Of a DNA stretch of 64,000 nucleotides, positions 51,614 through 63,394 are shown piece after piece. The stretch covers positions 3,332,001-3,396,000 of the forward strand of contig WPIO01000016.1 in assembly GCA_009760855.2 (NCBI GenBank), written 5' to 3'. The notes beneath the pieces were generated by a model. The model saw only the letters and a list, made by a program, of their open reading frames with translations, searched no databases and was not told the origin of the DNA. The stretch comes from Cristatella mucedo. Lineage: Eukaryota; Bryozoa; Phylactolaemata; Cristatellidae. Each line of letters opens with the position of its first letter. Position 1 is the first letter of the stretch. A program made the translations under genes and the position numbers.

Positions 51614-51704
51614 CCTCTCCACAATACAATAAAGAGAGGTTTGCTGGTTTTCGACTCGAAAGACGACGACCAGTACGATCGCATTAGCAGCAAATACAGC
51701 ATCG
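51614..51704 (+). CDS. Innexin C exon 2 (N-terminal cytoplasmic segment)
   Basis: It encodes 30 residues plus one base, ending KDDDQYDRISSKYSIG at the phase 1 donor GTCAGT. The acceptor TTTTCTCTTGTAG ends in an in-frame TAG, and the exon has no ATG, exactly as in A and B. A GC-rich segment lies just upstream. Confidence 0.8.
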
Positions 51705-54700
51705 GTCAGTGCGAGGTCGCGACTTTGTTTCCTCTTGCACACCGTCGCGACCGGAGCTGGGGTGTGGCGGGGATGTAGCAGGGTTGGGGAGCTTCGCACC
51801 GTGGCAAGCGCGCACTCAGCCGAGCTGCTGCTGTGAGGGCGGTGGCAGCGGCAACAGTAGCGTGCTCTAGCCGTTGCACTCAAAATTCTCCTCCTCATCC
51901 TCCACCTCCGCCACCTCATCCTCCTTCTCTTCCTTCTCCATCTTCTCCTCCTTCCCCTCCTCGTCTTCCTTTTCTTCCTACTCCTCCTCCTTCTCCTTCT
52001 CCTTCTCCTCCTTCTCCTCAGCCGCCGCCACCTTGCACATTTTGGGGCTGAGAGCGTGACGTGGTGTGCGAGGCTTCGGAGCCAGAACGCGGTGCCGCCG
52101 CCGCCGCCGCAGCCGCCGGTGAGCGCAGTCGTCTCTTCCGGTCGCAGGGCTGCTTGTTGTCTTCTTCGCGATCGTCAACTACTCGAACCTGAAGTTCGGC
52201 GAGGTCACGTGCTTCACTCCCAAAGAGTGGAGCCAGCAGGCCATCAAATACGCCGACAGCTTCTGCTTGGTAGGCGCGACGTGCGCGTCGCCGGAGGCGC
52301 TGCGCCGAAACGCGCCGGAACGCCGCCGGAACGCGCCGGAACGCCGCCGAAAGCGAGCTTCGAAAGTCTCGCTCCCTACGCGGCCGCGCTCGTTGCGTCG
52401 TCGAGCTTCTCGTAAATGCGAAAAAGTTTCCGCCGCGTCGGTCGCGTCTCTGCAGCTGACGCTGCGACGGCTCAGCCCGTTGATTAGCTCGCGGCGCAGA
52501 GCTCGAATGCTTAGTCTGAGCCGCCCGCGAGTGGGCGCGGTCCACCGTGGGTCCAGTCCTCCGTCGCCGCGCTCTCGGGTCGGGTCTCTGGAAAATCAAT
52601 GATTTAGCTGCACTGTCCTTTCGCCGTCAGAAAACTGGAGGAGGAAGCCCTTGCTTAGCGGGCGCCTAGTCGGGAAAGGCGATTCCGCAATTGGTAGGCA
52701 ACGCAATCGTCTCCCCTGCTGCCAATTCGGGTGCATCCTTTCCAGCCGTTTCCCGCGAAGCTTCTCGTATGCCTCGCCTGCCGTCATTGACTGAGGCTGC
52801 ATTCTAAACTTTCCCATCGATGCGTGCAGACAAAATCCGCTGGGCAGCTGCGCGCGAACTGAGACCAGCCTTGGCGCGAAATCTTCCCGGCCCTGGTTTC
52901 GTGCACGGTTTGGGTGCTCTCGCTCGCCTCTAACGAGCGACGTTCTCGGCTCGAGCCGTGCGGCATGTGTGAAGCGCCTGGCTATAGATTCCATTCTCTT
53001 GGGGTGCTAAATAACGAATGACGTATACTCCGCGTAGTCGCTACTTATGTCTACTGTTAGGGGTAAGTGATAAGACCTGATAATTGATGAGTGGTTAAGT
53101 GGTAAGTGGTTTGTATATCTCCCTAAGAGAAGCAATGCTCCATTCAGGCGCTGTAAAACTAGCGGCAGCGCTAGTTACAGACTGTTGTTCCGAGCTCACA
53201 GCCACCTGCGGCGTGCACGCGTCTATGCCGCTCCAGCAGGAATGCCTGACCGTGTAGATGATCGCTGGTGGTTAAGCGTCCAGGCGACAGAGATAAGGGG
53301 TAGGATTCATTCACGAAGTTAATCCGGATTCTACTCGATTGGATGAGCGGAGAAACATAAAGCTGATGTTATTCCGGGTGGTGGGCGTCAAAAAAGATGG
53401 CTTTCTCAAAGAAAGGCTCAACAGGCAAAGCGCTTCGCCCGTAAGCAAGAGTTTGCAGGAGGATTAAGGCTCTGGGAGTCAGCAGGCCTGTCCGCACCAA
53501 GTCCTACAGAAGATCCCTGTTTGTGTCTGCGTAGCGAGATTCTACCCCGGTCTCTACTGGTGCCGCTGCAGACGCTTATGGTCGCTTGATTCGTGCGGGC
53601 GATCTCGGTCAGAAAAGCCCACTCGCCGATAGTTGCACTTCCGGTGTGGCGGTGTCAACTCTGGCCTGTCCTGTCGTCTGACTACCACTGGTTAGCTCTT
53701 CGCGCTGGTCACGTCACTTGTGAAGTTCGGCAGAGACGTGCTATCACAACGTTGGCTCTGACGCCTGCTGCGAGGCACAGACGCTACTGAGGCACAACGA
53801 ACCGATGGCTCTGCTCACTGTCCTTTGCAGGATCAGTTACAAAGGCGTGCACTTCTTACTCTACTTTGTCGCACACATGATACACTTTTCACTTTACTTG
53901 GCCACACAATATGTGCGCTTCTATTTCATAACAGCATAGTTAGTGCAAATCGGTGTAGGATCTGTAGGATTCTGTAAGAGCTGCTTCTGCAGTTGGTGTG
54001 AGAGCTCAGAAAGCTGTCGTGTCTCTAAAGAGAGACAGATGCCACGCCATCTTTGCCGTCCGGGCCAGCGCTTTTCGTGCTCGTCGCAAGTCGCAAGTCG
54101 CAAGGCTGAGTGGCACTGCGAGCGATGTTGCTGCAATAGTTTTCGATTCGACCGCGTGGCTGACAGGCCCAATTATAGCTAGGGCCCACATCGGCGACGT
54201 CGTCCTCGAGAGTGTTTGCAAAGAGTCGCCTCCATATTGGCTTGCTCCAGGTATCGAACAAGTACTACTTTGACCGATCGAATACTGACTCAACGGATGC
54301 GCTAAGCATACCATACTACGAATGGGTTGCCGTCATAATCCTCACACTCTGCATTCCGTACGTCATACCAGGTGAGACGTGAGACGCCTCTTGATTGCTA
54401 GACTTCGCCGCTCGTCTGTGATTCTTCGCACTCTGCTCTGCCCTGCCTCTGTGAGTGCTTCACATTCTGCACCGTTCTGCCTTGGTCTTGACTCTTCCCT
54501 ACACACTCTGCTCTTTCCTGCCCCTATCCGTGCTTCGCACTCGGCTCTGCCCTGCCTCTGGGTGCACAGCGCTAGCTGCCCACGGTCTTAGCACTCTTGT
54601 GTAGCTTGAAAGGGTTCCCACACGCAGTGCCTCGGTGTCTACGTTGATTGGCACGCTGCCACCCTTTTTCCTTGCAGGTCTAATATGGACCTGGGTAAGT

Positions 54701-55309
54701 CGCTCCTTCGGGTTTGACACCAGCACAATTGTGAAGTATCTGACGTCAGAACAGGGGAAAATTAACCCCGGCGAGAGAGCCGCTAGGGTGAAGGCGGTGG
54801 CTCGCCAAGTCGACGGATTGCTTATTTTAAGAAAGCGCTGGTTTCAAGTGAGTGCATGCATCGCTTATGCACTAGGCCAGCGCCGCCCAGCGGCTGCGCT
54901 CAATGCGTCGTTACTAGCACTCAGAGAGAATGCGAAAACTTCTACCGACAGCATCCATCCAACTGGGCGTCTGCTTGCCATGTCTTTTCCTCTGAGGAGA
55001 GAAAGAGTGAAAGAGAAAGCGAGAGAGAAAGAGCGAGAGAGAGAGAGCGAGAGAGAGAGAGAGCGAGCGAGCGAGAGAGAGAGAAAGAGTGAAAGAGAGA
55101 GAGCGAGAGAGAGGGAGCGAGAGAGAGAGAGAGCGAAAGCGAGAGCGAGCGAGAGCGAGAGAGAGCGAGAGAGAGGGAGCGAGAGCGAGAGCGAGCGAGA
55201 GTGAGAGAGAGCGAAAGAGAGAGAGAGAGCGAGAGATAGAGAGCGAGAGTGAGAGAGATTGAGAGAGAGTGAGAGTGAGAGAACGAGAGAGACACATAGA
55301 GATAGAGTT

Positions 55310-55341
<32 letters not shown>

Positions 55342-55361
55342 TGAGAGAGCGAGAGTGAAAG

Positions 55362-55402
<41 letters not shown>

Positions 55403-57224
55403 AAGAATATCTCATTAAACGAATCGCTTTGCAGAAGCTGGCGAAGCGAGGCCGCTACCGACTGCTGACTAAGTGCCACGGAATACTCTGGGGCTGGGTC
55501 ACGTGCATCGCCTACACCGTCGTCAAGATACTGTACATCGCGAACGTCTTGCTTCAATTCGCCATGCTGAACTCTCTGCTCGGTGAGCGGCTGGATCCGC
55601 GCGCTCACGCACCCGCGCGCCTCAGCGCGTGCGAGCCTGCGCGACGCGCTGGGCGCCGACGCGCTTCAGTCTGTCTGTTCCTGGCGGCGGCTCGAAGTCT
55701 GCGAATTCACTGCGCTCGTCGGGCTCACTCGCTCGCTCGCTCGGCACTTCCGCCACGCGTGCGCACATGTGTCTGCGCGCCTTGGTCACGTGGCTTAGAG
55801 TGACCGCGCAGAAGGTAGGGGCAGAAGCGGGAGGCGGAGGAAGGGGCCGCCGAGTGGAAGCGCTTTTTCGCCTGCTTCCGGTTCCTGTCCACCGCTTTTG
55901 ACTGCGGCGCCCCACTACTTTGCTTCGGCTGACCCTCGAGTCTGCTGGCGCCGAACCTCGGACCCTCTGTAGCTGAACATCGGCTGACCAATCGCCCGCT
56001 TCACTAAAACGAACGCGTGCACGCCGTTGCCTCCGCTGGTTTCGTCAAAGCCCGCCACCCACGCACCTGTCGGCGGTAGCGTGCTCTTTCCGTGAGCGTC
56101 GCTTAGCGGCTTGGCTGACGGTCGGGCGGTAGAAAACAGCGAAGGCTAGCTAGCTTGGGTTTTCTAGTAAAACCAACTCGCCTCCATAGTGCACCCAGTC
56201 TTCTGCACGTGTAACTGACTTCGCAGTTGGGACTGAGAGAGATTGGTGGTTGGCTATTTTCTACTCGACCTCCTCCCTAGCCGCTTTAGTTACGCCGCTT
56301 TCTAGTCACGTGACTGTCGGTTGTACGGCTAGCGTCCGGCAAGCAGTCCTTTGATTAAAAAAATATCGCTTGCGCCAACAGTTCCTCGACTGCCCTCCTG
56401 CCTCAGCTATGCTTCTCACCGCCTCTTTGCTGCGTGAGACGGAATTGGCTGGCAACAGTATGCACACAGAAAGCCGCACGGAATCTTTCAGTGCAGGATA
56501 GTAAGACTTTCTCCAGCGTCAAACCAATCATTCAGTCTTGCTGAGCTTGCGGAGTTGCCGACCGAGTTGTACGCGTAGCTGTTCGCGCGCGCTCTGAAAG
56601 CTCGCCTCGCTAGTGCTGACTCTGACGCGCCGCCGCCGCCGCCGCCCGGCTTCGCTCGCCGCCGCCGCCGCAGGCTTCAACTACAGCGGCTACGGAGTAG
56701 GAGCGCTGTCGCAGCTCAGCAATCGGAGTTTCGACGGCTTCGTGACCTTTCCGCACGTGGTCCTCTGCGACGTGGACATCCTGGACGAGGGTGGCGGCCG
56801 CGCGAGCCGCCACCAGCTCGAGTGTCTGCTGCCCGCGAACGCGTACAACGAGAAGATGTTCGCCGTCTACTGGTTCTGGCTCACGTTCGTCGCCGCGGCC
56901 AGCTCGCTCGGACTGCTACTGTGGCTGCCCAAGCTGACGCCGTTCTCGCGCCTCAAATTCGTCCGAGCGCGCCTCGTCAGCGCCGGCTGGGGGCGGCGGC
57001 GGCTGGACGCGGCGTTCGCAGACCGCCGCTCGGCGGCGCTGCGCGACTTCGTCGACAGCCACCTGCGATCGGACGGCGTGCTCCTGCTGCGCGCCGTGAA
57101 CGGGCGTGCGGGCGACGCGGCGGGCTGCGAGCTGGCGTGCGCTCTGTGGGACCTGCACGCTGCGCGCATCGCGAGCGCCGCGGCCGAGGCGGACGGCATC
57201 GTCGTCGTCACCTCGCAACTATAG
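51614..57224 (+). CDS. Innexin C (gap-junction / hemichannel subunit), six coding exons
   Basis: Plus-strand innexin. Exons 51614-51704, 52148-52269, 54251-54371, 54678-54847, 55435-55582 and 56674-57224 join in frame (1203 bp, 400 residues plus an unseen start). TM1 is about residues 31-47, and loop-1 cysteines are 52 and 70. PYYEWVAV (92-99) opens TM2, with Glu in place of the usual Gln of YYQW. TM3 is about 192-217, loop-2 cysteines are 249 and 268, and NEKMF (276-280) opens TM4. The tail contains [18 protein letters not shown], closely like innexin B, and ends TSQL, which fits a class I PDZ ligand (S/T-x-hydrophobic). The coding sequence is much richer in GC than B, most of all in the last exon. 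Intron 5 holds a 400 bp GA tract stopping 24 bases before exon 6. B and C are the closest pair in the cluster. Confidence 0.9.
51886..52022 (+). repeat. TCC-rich polypyrimidine tract in innexin C intron 2
   Basis: About 135 bases of CTC/TCC/TTC triplets on the sense strand, ending about 125 bases before the exon 3 acceptor. Confidence 0.88.
52148..52269 (+). CDS. Innexin C exon 3 (TM1 and first half of loop 1)
   Basis: The acceptor is CTTCCGGTCGCAG in phase 1 and the donor GTAGGC in phase 0. It encodes GLLVVFFAIVNYSNLKF, then EVTCFTPKEWSQQ and ends DSFCL. It is one codon longer than the A and B counterparts. Confidence 0.85.
52945..53030 (+). mobile_element. SINE-1 3' fragment in innexin C intron 3
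   Basis: TTCTCGGCTCGAGCCGTGCG, TGTGTGAAGCGCCTGGCTAT and CTTGGGGTGCTAAATAACGA. A weaker minus-strand scrap follows at 53105-53155. Confidence 0.78.
53160..54250. other. Remainder of innexin C intron 3, no gene seen
   Basis: No exon or mobile element recognised. Confidence 0.3.
54251..54371 (+). CDS. Innexin C exon 4 (loop 1 and TM2)
   Basis: The acceptor is TTGCTCCAG in phase 0 and the donor GTGAGA in phase 1. It reads VSNKYYFDRSN, then IPYYEWVAVIILTLCIPYV, then IPG. The length, 121 bp, is the same as innexin B exon 4. Confidence 0.9.
54372..54590 (+). repeat. Pyrimidine-rich degenerate repeats in innexin C intron 4
   Basis: The phrase CTCTGCTCTGCCCTGCCTCTG and variants with GTGCTTC recur about every 30-115 bases within this 306 bp intron. 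Confidence 0.6.
54678..54847 (+). CDS. Innexin C exon 5 (cytoplasmic loop)
   Basis: The acceptor is TTTTTCCTTGCAG in phase 1 and the donor GTGAGT in phase 0. It starts LIWTWVSRSFGFDTSTIV and ends LRKRWFQ; its length of 170 bp equals that of innexin B exon 5. Confidence 0.9.
55015..55410 (+). repeat. GA-rich tract in innexin C intron 5
   Basis: About 400 bases of GA with frequent GC, GT and GAAA interruptions. It fills most of the 587 bp intron and ends 24 bases before exon 6. Confidence 0.97.
55435..55582 (+). CDS. Innexin C exon 6 (TM3)
   Basis: The acceptor is CGCTTTGCAG in phase 0 and the donor GTGAGC in phase 1. It encodes KLAKRGRYRLLTKCHG, then WVTCIAYTVVKILYIANVLL and ends NSLLG. It follows a long GA tract by only 24 bases. 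Confidence 0.9.
55590..56370. other. Innexin C intron 6, first part, no gene seen
   Basis: GC-rich at its left half, otherwise unassigned. Open frames on both strands are composition-driven. Confidence 0.35.
56375..56570 (+). mobile_element. LINE-B 3' scrap in innexin C intron 6
   Basis: CTGCCTCAGCTATGCTTCTC, GCGTGAGACGGAATTGGCTG and CACAGAAAGCCGCACGGAAT align in order with the 3' coding end of the LINE-B copy near 39940-40020. Confidence 0.65.
56674..57224 (+). CDS. Innexin C exon 7 (loop 2, TM4, tail, stop)
   Basis: The acceptor is a GCC-repeat run ending GCCGCAG, in phase 1. It starts GFNYSGYGVGALSQLSN, has loop-2 cysteines in VLCDV and LECLL, then YNEKMFAVYWFWL at TM4. The tail ends VVVTSQL before the TAG at 57222-57224. 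No canonical AATAAA follows within a few hundred bases. Confidence 0.92.
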
Positions 57225-57553
57225 TGCGGGAGCTGGGGTCGGCGAGGCGATGGTCCCGGCCAAGGCACGCTCACTTTGCCGCCATCCTAATGGTGCGATA
57301 GTGATTATAGGTTAAACTGCCGCCGTTATTCGCAATACAGAGAGCGGTTGAGCGTGAAGTATTTGGATTGACGTAGCCTCATTGCGGGGATGCAATGTTG
57401 TGATAAGGATCGCGAATAAGAAAAAATCGTCCATTTCGCTGCGGTTTCAAGCAGTTCGCGACCAAGCAGTTCACTGCGGTCGAGGTAGAAGCCGATCTGA
57501 GTCAGAATCTGATCAGAAGTCGGTCTGAGCCGATTCACGGCGTCCCGTCACGG

Positions 57554-57798
57554 CTCCGCCATTAGGTCTGCAATTAGGTCAGCCTTTTGGTCCGCCATTA
57601 GGTCCGCCCTTAGCTCCTCTGCTAGTTCTGCCATTAGGTCCGCCGTTAGGTCCGCCATTAGCTGCATCATTAGCTCCGCAGTTAGCTGCATCGTTAGCTC
57701 CGCCGTTAGCGCCGTCATTAGCTCTGCCGTCAGGTTCGTCATCAGGTCCGCCATCAGGTCCGCCATCAGCTCCGCCATTAGCCCCACCATTAACTCTG
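57554..57798 (+). repeat. 12 bp minisatellite (CCGCCATTAGGT-like)
   Basis: Roughly twenty units of 12 bp, variants of CCGCCATTAGGT and CCGCCATTAGCT. On the minus strand an open frame reads repeats such as AELM, ADLM and TAEL. It starts about 330 bases after the innexin C stop. Confidence 0.9.
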
Positions 57799-57799
57799 G

Positions 57800-59300
57800 G
57801 TGGTGCGACTCAAAGAACGTTATGCCATCGACTCGGGAAGCTTCCGGGAAAAAATTAGATGCGGTAGAAAAATTCAAGTGGCATTTAAATAGTCGCATTT
57901 GCTTAGAACCCTTTTTTACAATCGAAAGCAGCTGTCCTGGTCGAAGTTGATAACACGATCGGCTGACTTTGCCCCTGCAGTTCAATGGATGAAGCCTCGG
58001 TCCGAGGAACCGGAGCGCTTCAAGTTCGCGTCCTGCGCACGCACGAGCCGAAATTACGCTCTCGATCGACGCGGGCCGGCGTCAATCAAAGCGGCACATG
58101 GACAGCGGCGCGCGCGCTTTCAGTTGGCGGAGTCGCCTTCTTCTCGGGTTCAGTTCGGGTTCAGTCGCTTCCTCGGCCCCAGAAGCGCACGAGTTCTTTC
58201 TAGCGTATGGAATGGGCCGAAAAATATTTAGCACTTCTCCTAGGGCGCCCGACGACTTGTCTCGTTGTCGTTACTAGCGAGCACGCGAGAAAATAGCGGG
58301 CACGCGAAAGGCAGCTTGGAAGTGCGCGGCTCGTGCGCCTGTAACGGCTCAGCCTGTAACGGCTCGCCTCGGCCGAACGCAGAACGTCGCTAGGACTCTG
58401 ACATGCCGCTCAATTTGGCCATGGCCTCGCTCTTCCTTCTCGGGCTCACCTAAATGGAGGGGGCAACGTGCAATCGCAAGAGAAAATCCTCGGAAAAGCG
58501 TCCGCACGTGCTAAATGCCATTTGGAAATTTCGTTTTCCATCAAATGCCAAGCGTGTTAACGTCCCGGCGGAGCGCCGGATCACGGCCGCCGCGCTCCGA
58601 CTTTCTGCCGCGGCCTCGTGTACGCAGGTCGTGGCGCCTCGCTTCTATTCGCTCCGCAAACGAGCTCGGCTGAGTTTAAAGACGCAAGTAAATAACGCAC
58701 TGCTAAAAAGCCGCGCTCTTTTAATTTGCAGCTATTCAGTCATCCGAATCGCATTTCATAATTCCGTGCACGATTCGGTGCTCAATTTTACAGCTACGAG
58801 AGTGCATGCTCTGGTGACTTACGCTAACTAGCTCATCATCTCGTGACTTATTTTGTGCTCATCGCAGGTGTGCTGTCGCAGTAGTATAATGAATACCAGA
58901 GCTCGCTGCGCGTGGACTCGCATGGCTGAGTCATAGTACTCACAGCACGTCACTCCCAGAAATGCTAATCGCCATTTTGCCGCGTGACTGACGGACTTTC
59001 TCGTTATAGTGACTAGTAACGCTCATTCATTGCTAATGAAACTCTAGTTAGTTAAGGCTATTATTCGTGGATTTATGCTTTCTTTTTATTGATGTGTGCT
59101 TGCGTTCCGGCTCCATGTCTGGCGTAAAAAAGCGCTACCTACCTCCTAGGATGAGCTTGCTGTGTATTATTACATGCCTACCTGTCGATTTATGAAATCA
59201 CTAAGGTGATTTCATAAACTAGTATTTACGGACACACCCACTAATGCAATCGCATTCAAAATGATTCGATTTGGCTCAGTGGTAAAGTGGCTAAGTCGCC
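57800..59300. other. Intergenic between innexins C and D, no gene seen
   Basis: CpG-rich at 57990-58430 and 58550-58650, then AT-richer. A 13 bp-arm hairpin lies at 59189-59218. Open frames lack family resemblance. Confidence 0.35.
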
Positions 59301-59751
59301 AACAAGTGCTCTGATAAACAGGTGCTTTTTAACTTCTTTTTAAATGTCAAGTCAGAGGATGACGTTATGTCAGTCTGGAGTAAGTTCCAGGTTTTTAGGG
59401 GCATAAAAACTAAGGTTCTTACTAGGTATAGCTAAACGGTGTGATTCAGAAACGCAGGTGGTATGATGCCTAGTCTGGTGGTGGATTATTTCAGATAGGG
59501 AGGCTTTAGTCAGAGAATGAAGGGACCTAAAAGTGATGAGTCGATGAGCTACTTGACTGGGAGCCAACGCAGGTCGGGAAAAAGTGGTGTGATGTGGCAA
59601 CTGCAAGGCTCACCACAGACAGAACAAGCTGCTGAGTTTTGCACCTATTGTACTCACCAGATCAAGCCGGCAGGCCAACAGGCAGTGATTTACAGAAGTC
59701 AAGACGGGAAGTCACAAGTGCATAGACCAATTTCGATCCAGTTGCTTTTAA

Positions 59752-59880
59752 CTAGTCACGAGATCGTGGGTTCGAATCCTGGGGTGGGCAATCCATTATG
59801 GCTGCTGCAAGCAGTGGTGAAAGCCGTGAAGGCTCTTCTGTCGCTAAATAAAAGAGGACTGTTAAACTAGCTAGAGCCGA
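59752..59880 (+). mobile_element. SINE-2 in the inverted duplication
   Basis: CACGAGATCGTGGGTTCGAA B-box region, CTGCTGCAAGCAGTGGTGAA body and GGCTCTTCTGTCGCTAAATA. It is the duplicate of the SINE-2 at 33368-33512. Confidence 0.85.
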
Positions 59881-60228
59881 TTTTGAGCGGTAAGTTTTCT
59901 TCCAATTTTGGTTATAAATTGAATTTAATTTCTGAATCATCCATAACCAGTAATTTAATGTTATCGTCATTCAATTTGAGAAATTTTGCTGCCGTCCACA
60001 ATCTTGGTCATTATGACTTTGCGGAATTAGATAATGAGATACATTACATGATATTCCATCTCTAGCCCATCTGCAGTGACTATAAATACGTGTTCTCCGG
60101 TGAGGCTACACTAATGCTTTATAATTATGATTTATTTCCGTATTTAGTTCTTACTGCATTACCATGATAAATGAAAGTGGACACGTTGACAAGCCCAGTC
60201 GAGGGCCAAGCCAAAAGCAAGTACTCAC

Positions 60229-60382
60229 AAAATAAAAAGTTTAAGATTAAAAGCTGGTAAAAGACGTATAATATGTACATCAGCTTAACAAGAGTGTACC
60301 AGCAGCAAAGGGATCGACCTCGCCACATGAGGAAGCAGCTTGGCCATGTTGTCGAGATTCCAGATTTTAGAACCAGAGGTTT
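60229..60382 (-). pseudogene. Pseudo-exon: copy of innexin B TM3 exon
   Basis: It has the same length (154 bp) as innexin B exon 6 and keeps an open frame: KPLVLKSGISTTWPSC, then [18 protein letters not shown]. The donor GTGAGT survives, but the acceptor reads CTTGCAA instead of CTTGCAG, so splicing into it is lost. No other innexin exon accompanies it. It is part of an inverted 1.1 kb duplication and lies downstream of innexin D's stop. Confidence 0.88.
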
Positions 60383-60465
60383 TTGCAAGTAAAAGCCTAG
60401 AACCAAGGTCAAGGCAAATTTAACTTATGACTGCTGCTGCTGCTGCGAGCAGCTGCCCGATTCAG

Positions 60466-60581
60466 CAGCTCGCGGCGTCCGTCACGAAAGGCGTAGGCTC
60501 GCTGCAGTCCGTTGCTAAAGGCTTTATTGTAAGGCACAAAGCGGGAAAATGGCGATCGGCAGCAGCCTGAGCTCCGGAGAC
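60466..60581 (+). repeat. Direct repeat flanking innexin D last exon (3' side)
   Basis: Matches 61364-61472, sharing the cores GTAAGGCACAAAGCGGG and GAGCTCCGGAGAC in the same order and orientation, about 890 bp apart. Confidence 0.8.
60523..60528 (-). terminator. Possible poly(A) signal of innexin D
   Basis: AATAAA on the minus strand, about 275 bases beyond the innexin D stop. It lies inside the 3' member of the direct repeat pair flanking the last exon. It is the nearest canonical hexamer seen. Confidence 0.45.
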
Positions 60582-60689
60582 GCTCACGAGCGAGCTAGCT
60601 AGCTCGCCGTGGGTCGGGACCGATGCAGTGCGGATCCAGCCCCGTCCGAGGCGGCAGTGCGTAGGCATGGTAGGGGAAAGGGCGGCGCC

Positions 60690-60708
60690 CCCCCCCCCCC
60701 CCGCTTAG
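60690..60708 (+). repeat. Poly-C run
   Basis: About 18 consecutive C residues just downstream (sense) of the innexin D stop; length may be unreliable in sequencing. Confidence 0.8.
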
Positions 60709-60803
60709 CCCCGCGCGAGGGCTGGCTCAATCGTCGGAGCGAGTGCCTCGGTGAGCGGATCCGAGGCCGCTTGGCCGCCGCCTTGACCGCCGAGACCCGC
60801 TCA

Positions 60804-62364
<1,561 letters not shown>

Positions 62365-62814
62365 CTGCAGGACAGAGAGCGACGGGTGCGTGCACTCGCG
62401 CTAAGGTCAAAGGTTAGCGCAAAGCATGAGCGAACGGGTGACGGCGGCCCAAGTGGCGGCGCCCTCCGCCGACCGGACGCTTCGAAGAGGCTCTTCGAAT
62501 GCCCGCATGTTGAAACTGAGCTCAAAACGGGCGCACGGCCGAAAGCGAGGCTGAAGTGAAAGCCGAAAGCGAGGCGACAGTTGACTGCGGCAGACAGCGA
62601 GAGCTGCTTCTTTCCTTCGCTGCGAAATCCCGTGGGCGTTTCTCTGTCGTCGTGTCGCGCGCGGAAAGCGGCTCTTCGCTTCAGCATTCTCGCACTGCCA
62701 CGAGTTCCTTTCACTTCTAAAGCTTTTCATTTTGAAACGCACAGCCCGCCGTTCCCCGACCGTCGACTTCTTTCGTTCTCGGAGCTTCTCGGAGCGGCTC
62801 TAGTGCGGTCAACT

Positions 62815-63235
62815 GTTTACCTACACCTCGTACAAACCTTAAATCCTTTGGAGACCGTGCCTTTAGTTTAATTGATCCCAAAGCCGGAAACTCGCTCCCG
62901 ACTTGCGTCACGACATCCCCTGACTTGACCAGATTTAAAAAGAAACTTAAAATGCACCTATTTATAACAGCATTTAGTGGGTTCCTGTAATTCGATAGTC
63001 CTTTATGTGCTTATGCTCGCTGACACTGTGCAGGCTGCTAATAACCACACTTGCATGCTGACCTAGTGCATGTCACCCCTAACCATGTTATTCATGTTGT
63101 TTATCAAGCATGATATTACTCACCATTCGATCGTGTTTCATTTGCAGCAAATGAAAAGTAGGATAGAAAGAGATTGAATTCTCTGAGGGTGCTTTATCAA
63201 GTGTGCTATTATTATTATTATTGTTACTATTATAG
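62815..63235 (+). mobile_element. LINE-A 3' fragment
   Basis: CCTCGTACAAACCTTAAATC coding end, 3' UTR GTCACCCCTAACCATGTTAT, terminus GAAAGAGATTGAATTCTCTG and TTA tail. Confidence 0.87.
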
Positions 63236-63312
63236 TCCGTTTCCGCTAAGCCTGGCGGCAGTGAGGTCTGACCGCGAGCTTAAGTTTGCCCATATACTTG
63301 CACACACCGCAT

Positions 63313-63329
63313 GCATTTACGAATTTATG

Positions 63330-63377
<48 letters not shown>

Positions 63378-63394
63378 CATAAATTCGTAAATGC
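63313..63394. repeat. 17 bp inverted repeat around a TA microsatellite
   Basis: GCATTTACGAATTTATG at 63313-63329 is the exact reverse complement of 63378-63394. The 48 bases between are nearly all TA, so the whole block can fold into one long hairpin or cruciform. A third arm copy follows at 63408-63423. Confidence 0.92.

Larger units (their letters stand above)
59302..60395 (-). repeat. Segmental duplication, inverted second copy
   Basis: Reverse complement of 32845-33988 with scattered substitutions and small indels. It carries the pseudo-exon, the LINE-A fragment and the nested SINE-2 in the same order, so it was copied as DNA after those elements had inserted. It lies between innexins C and D. 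Confidence 0.85.
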
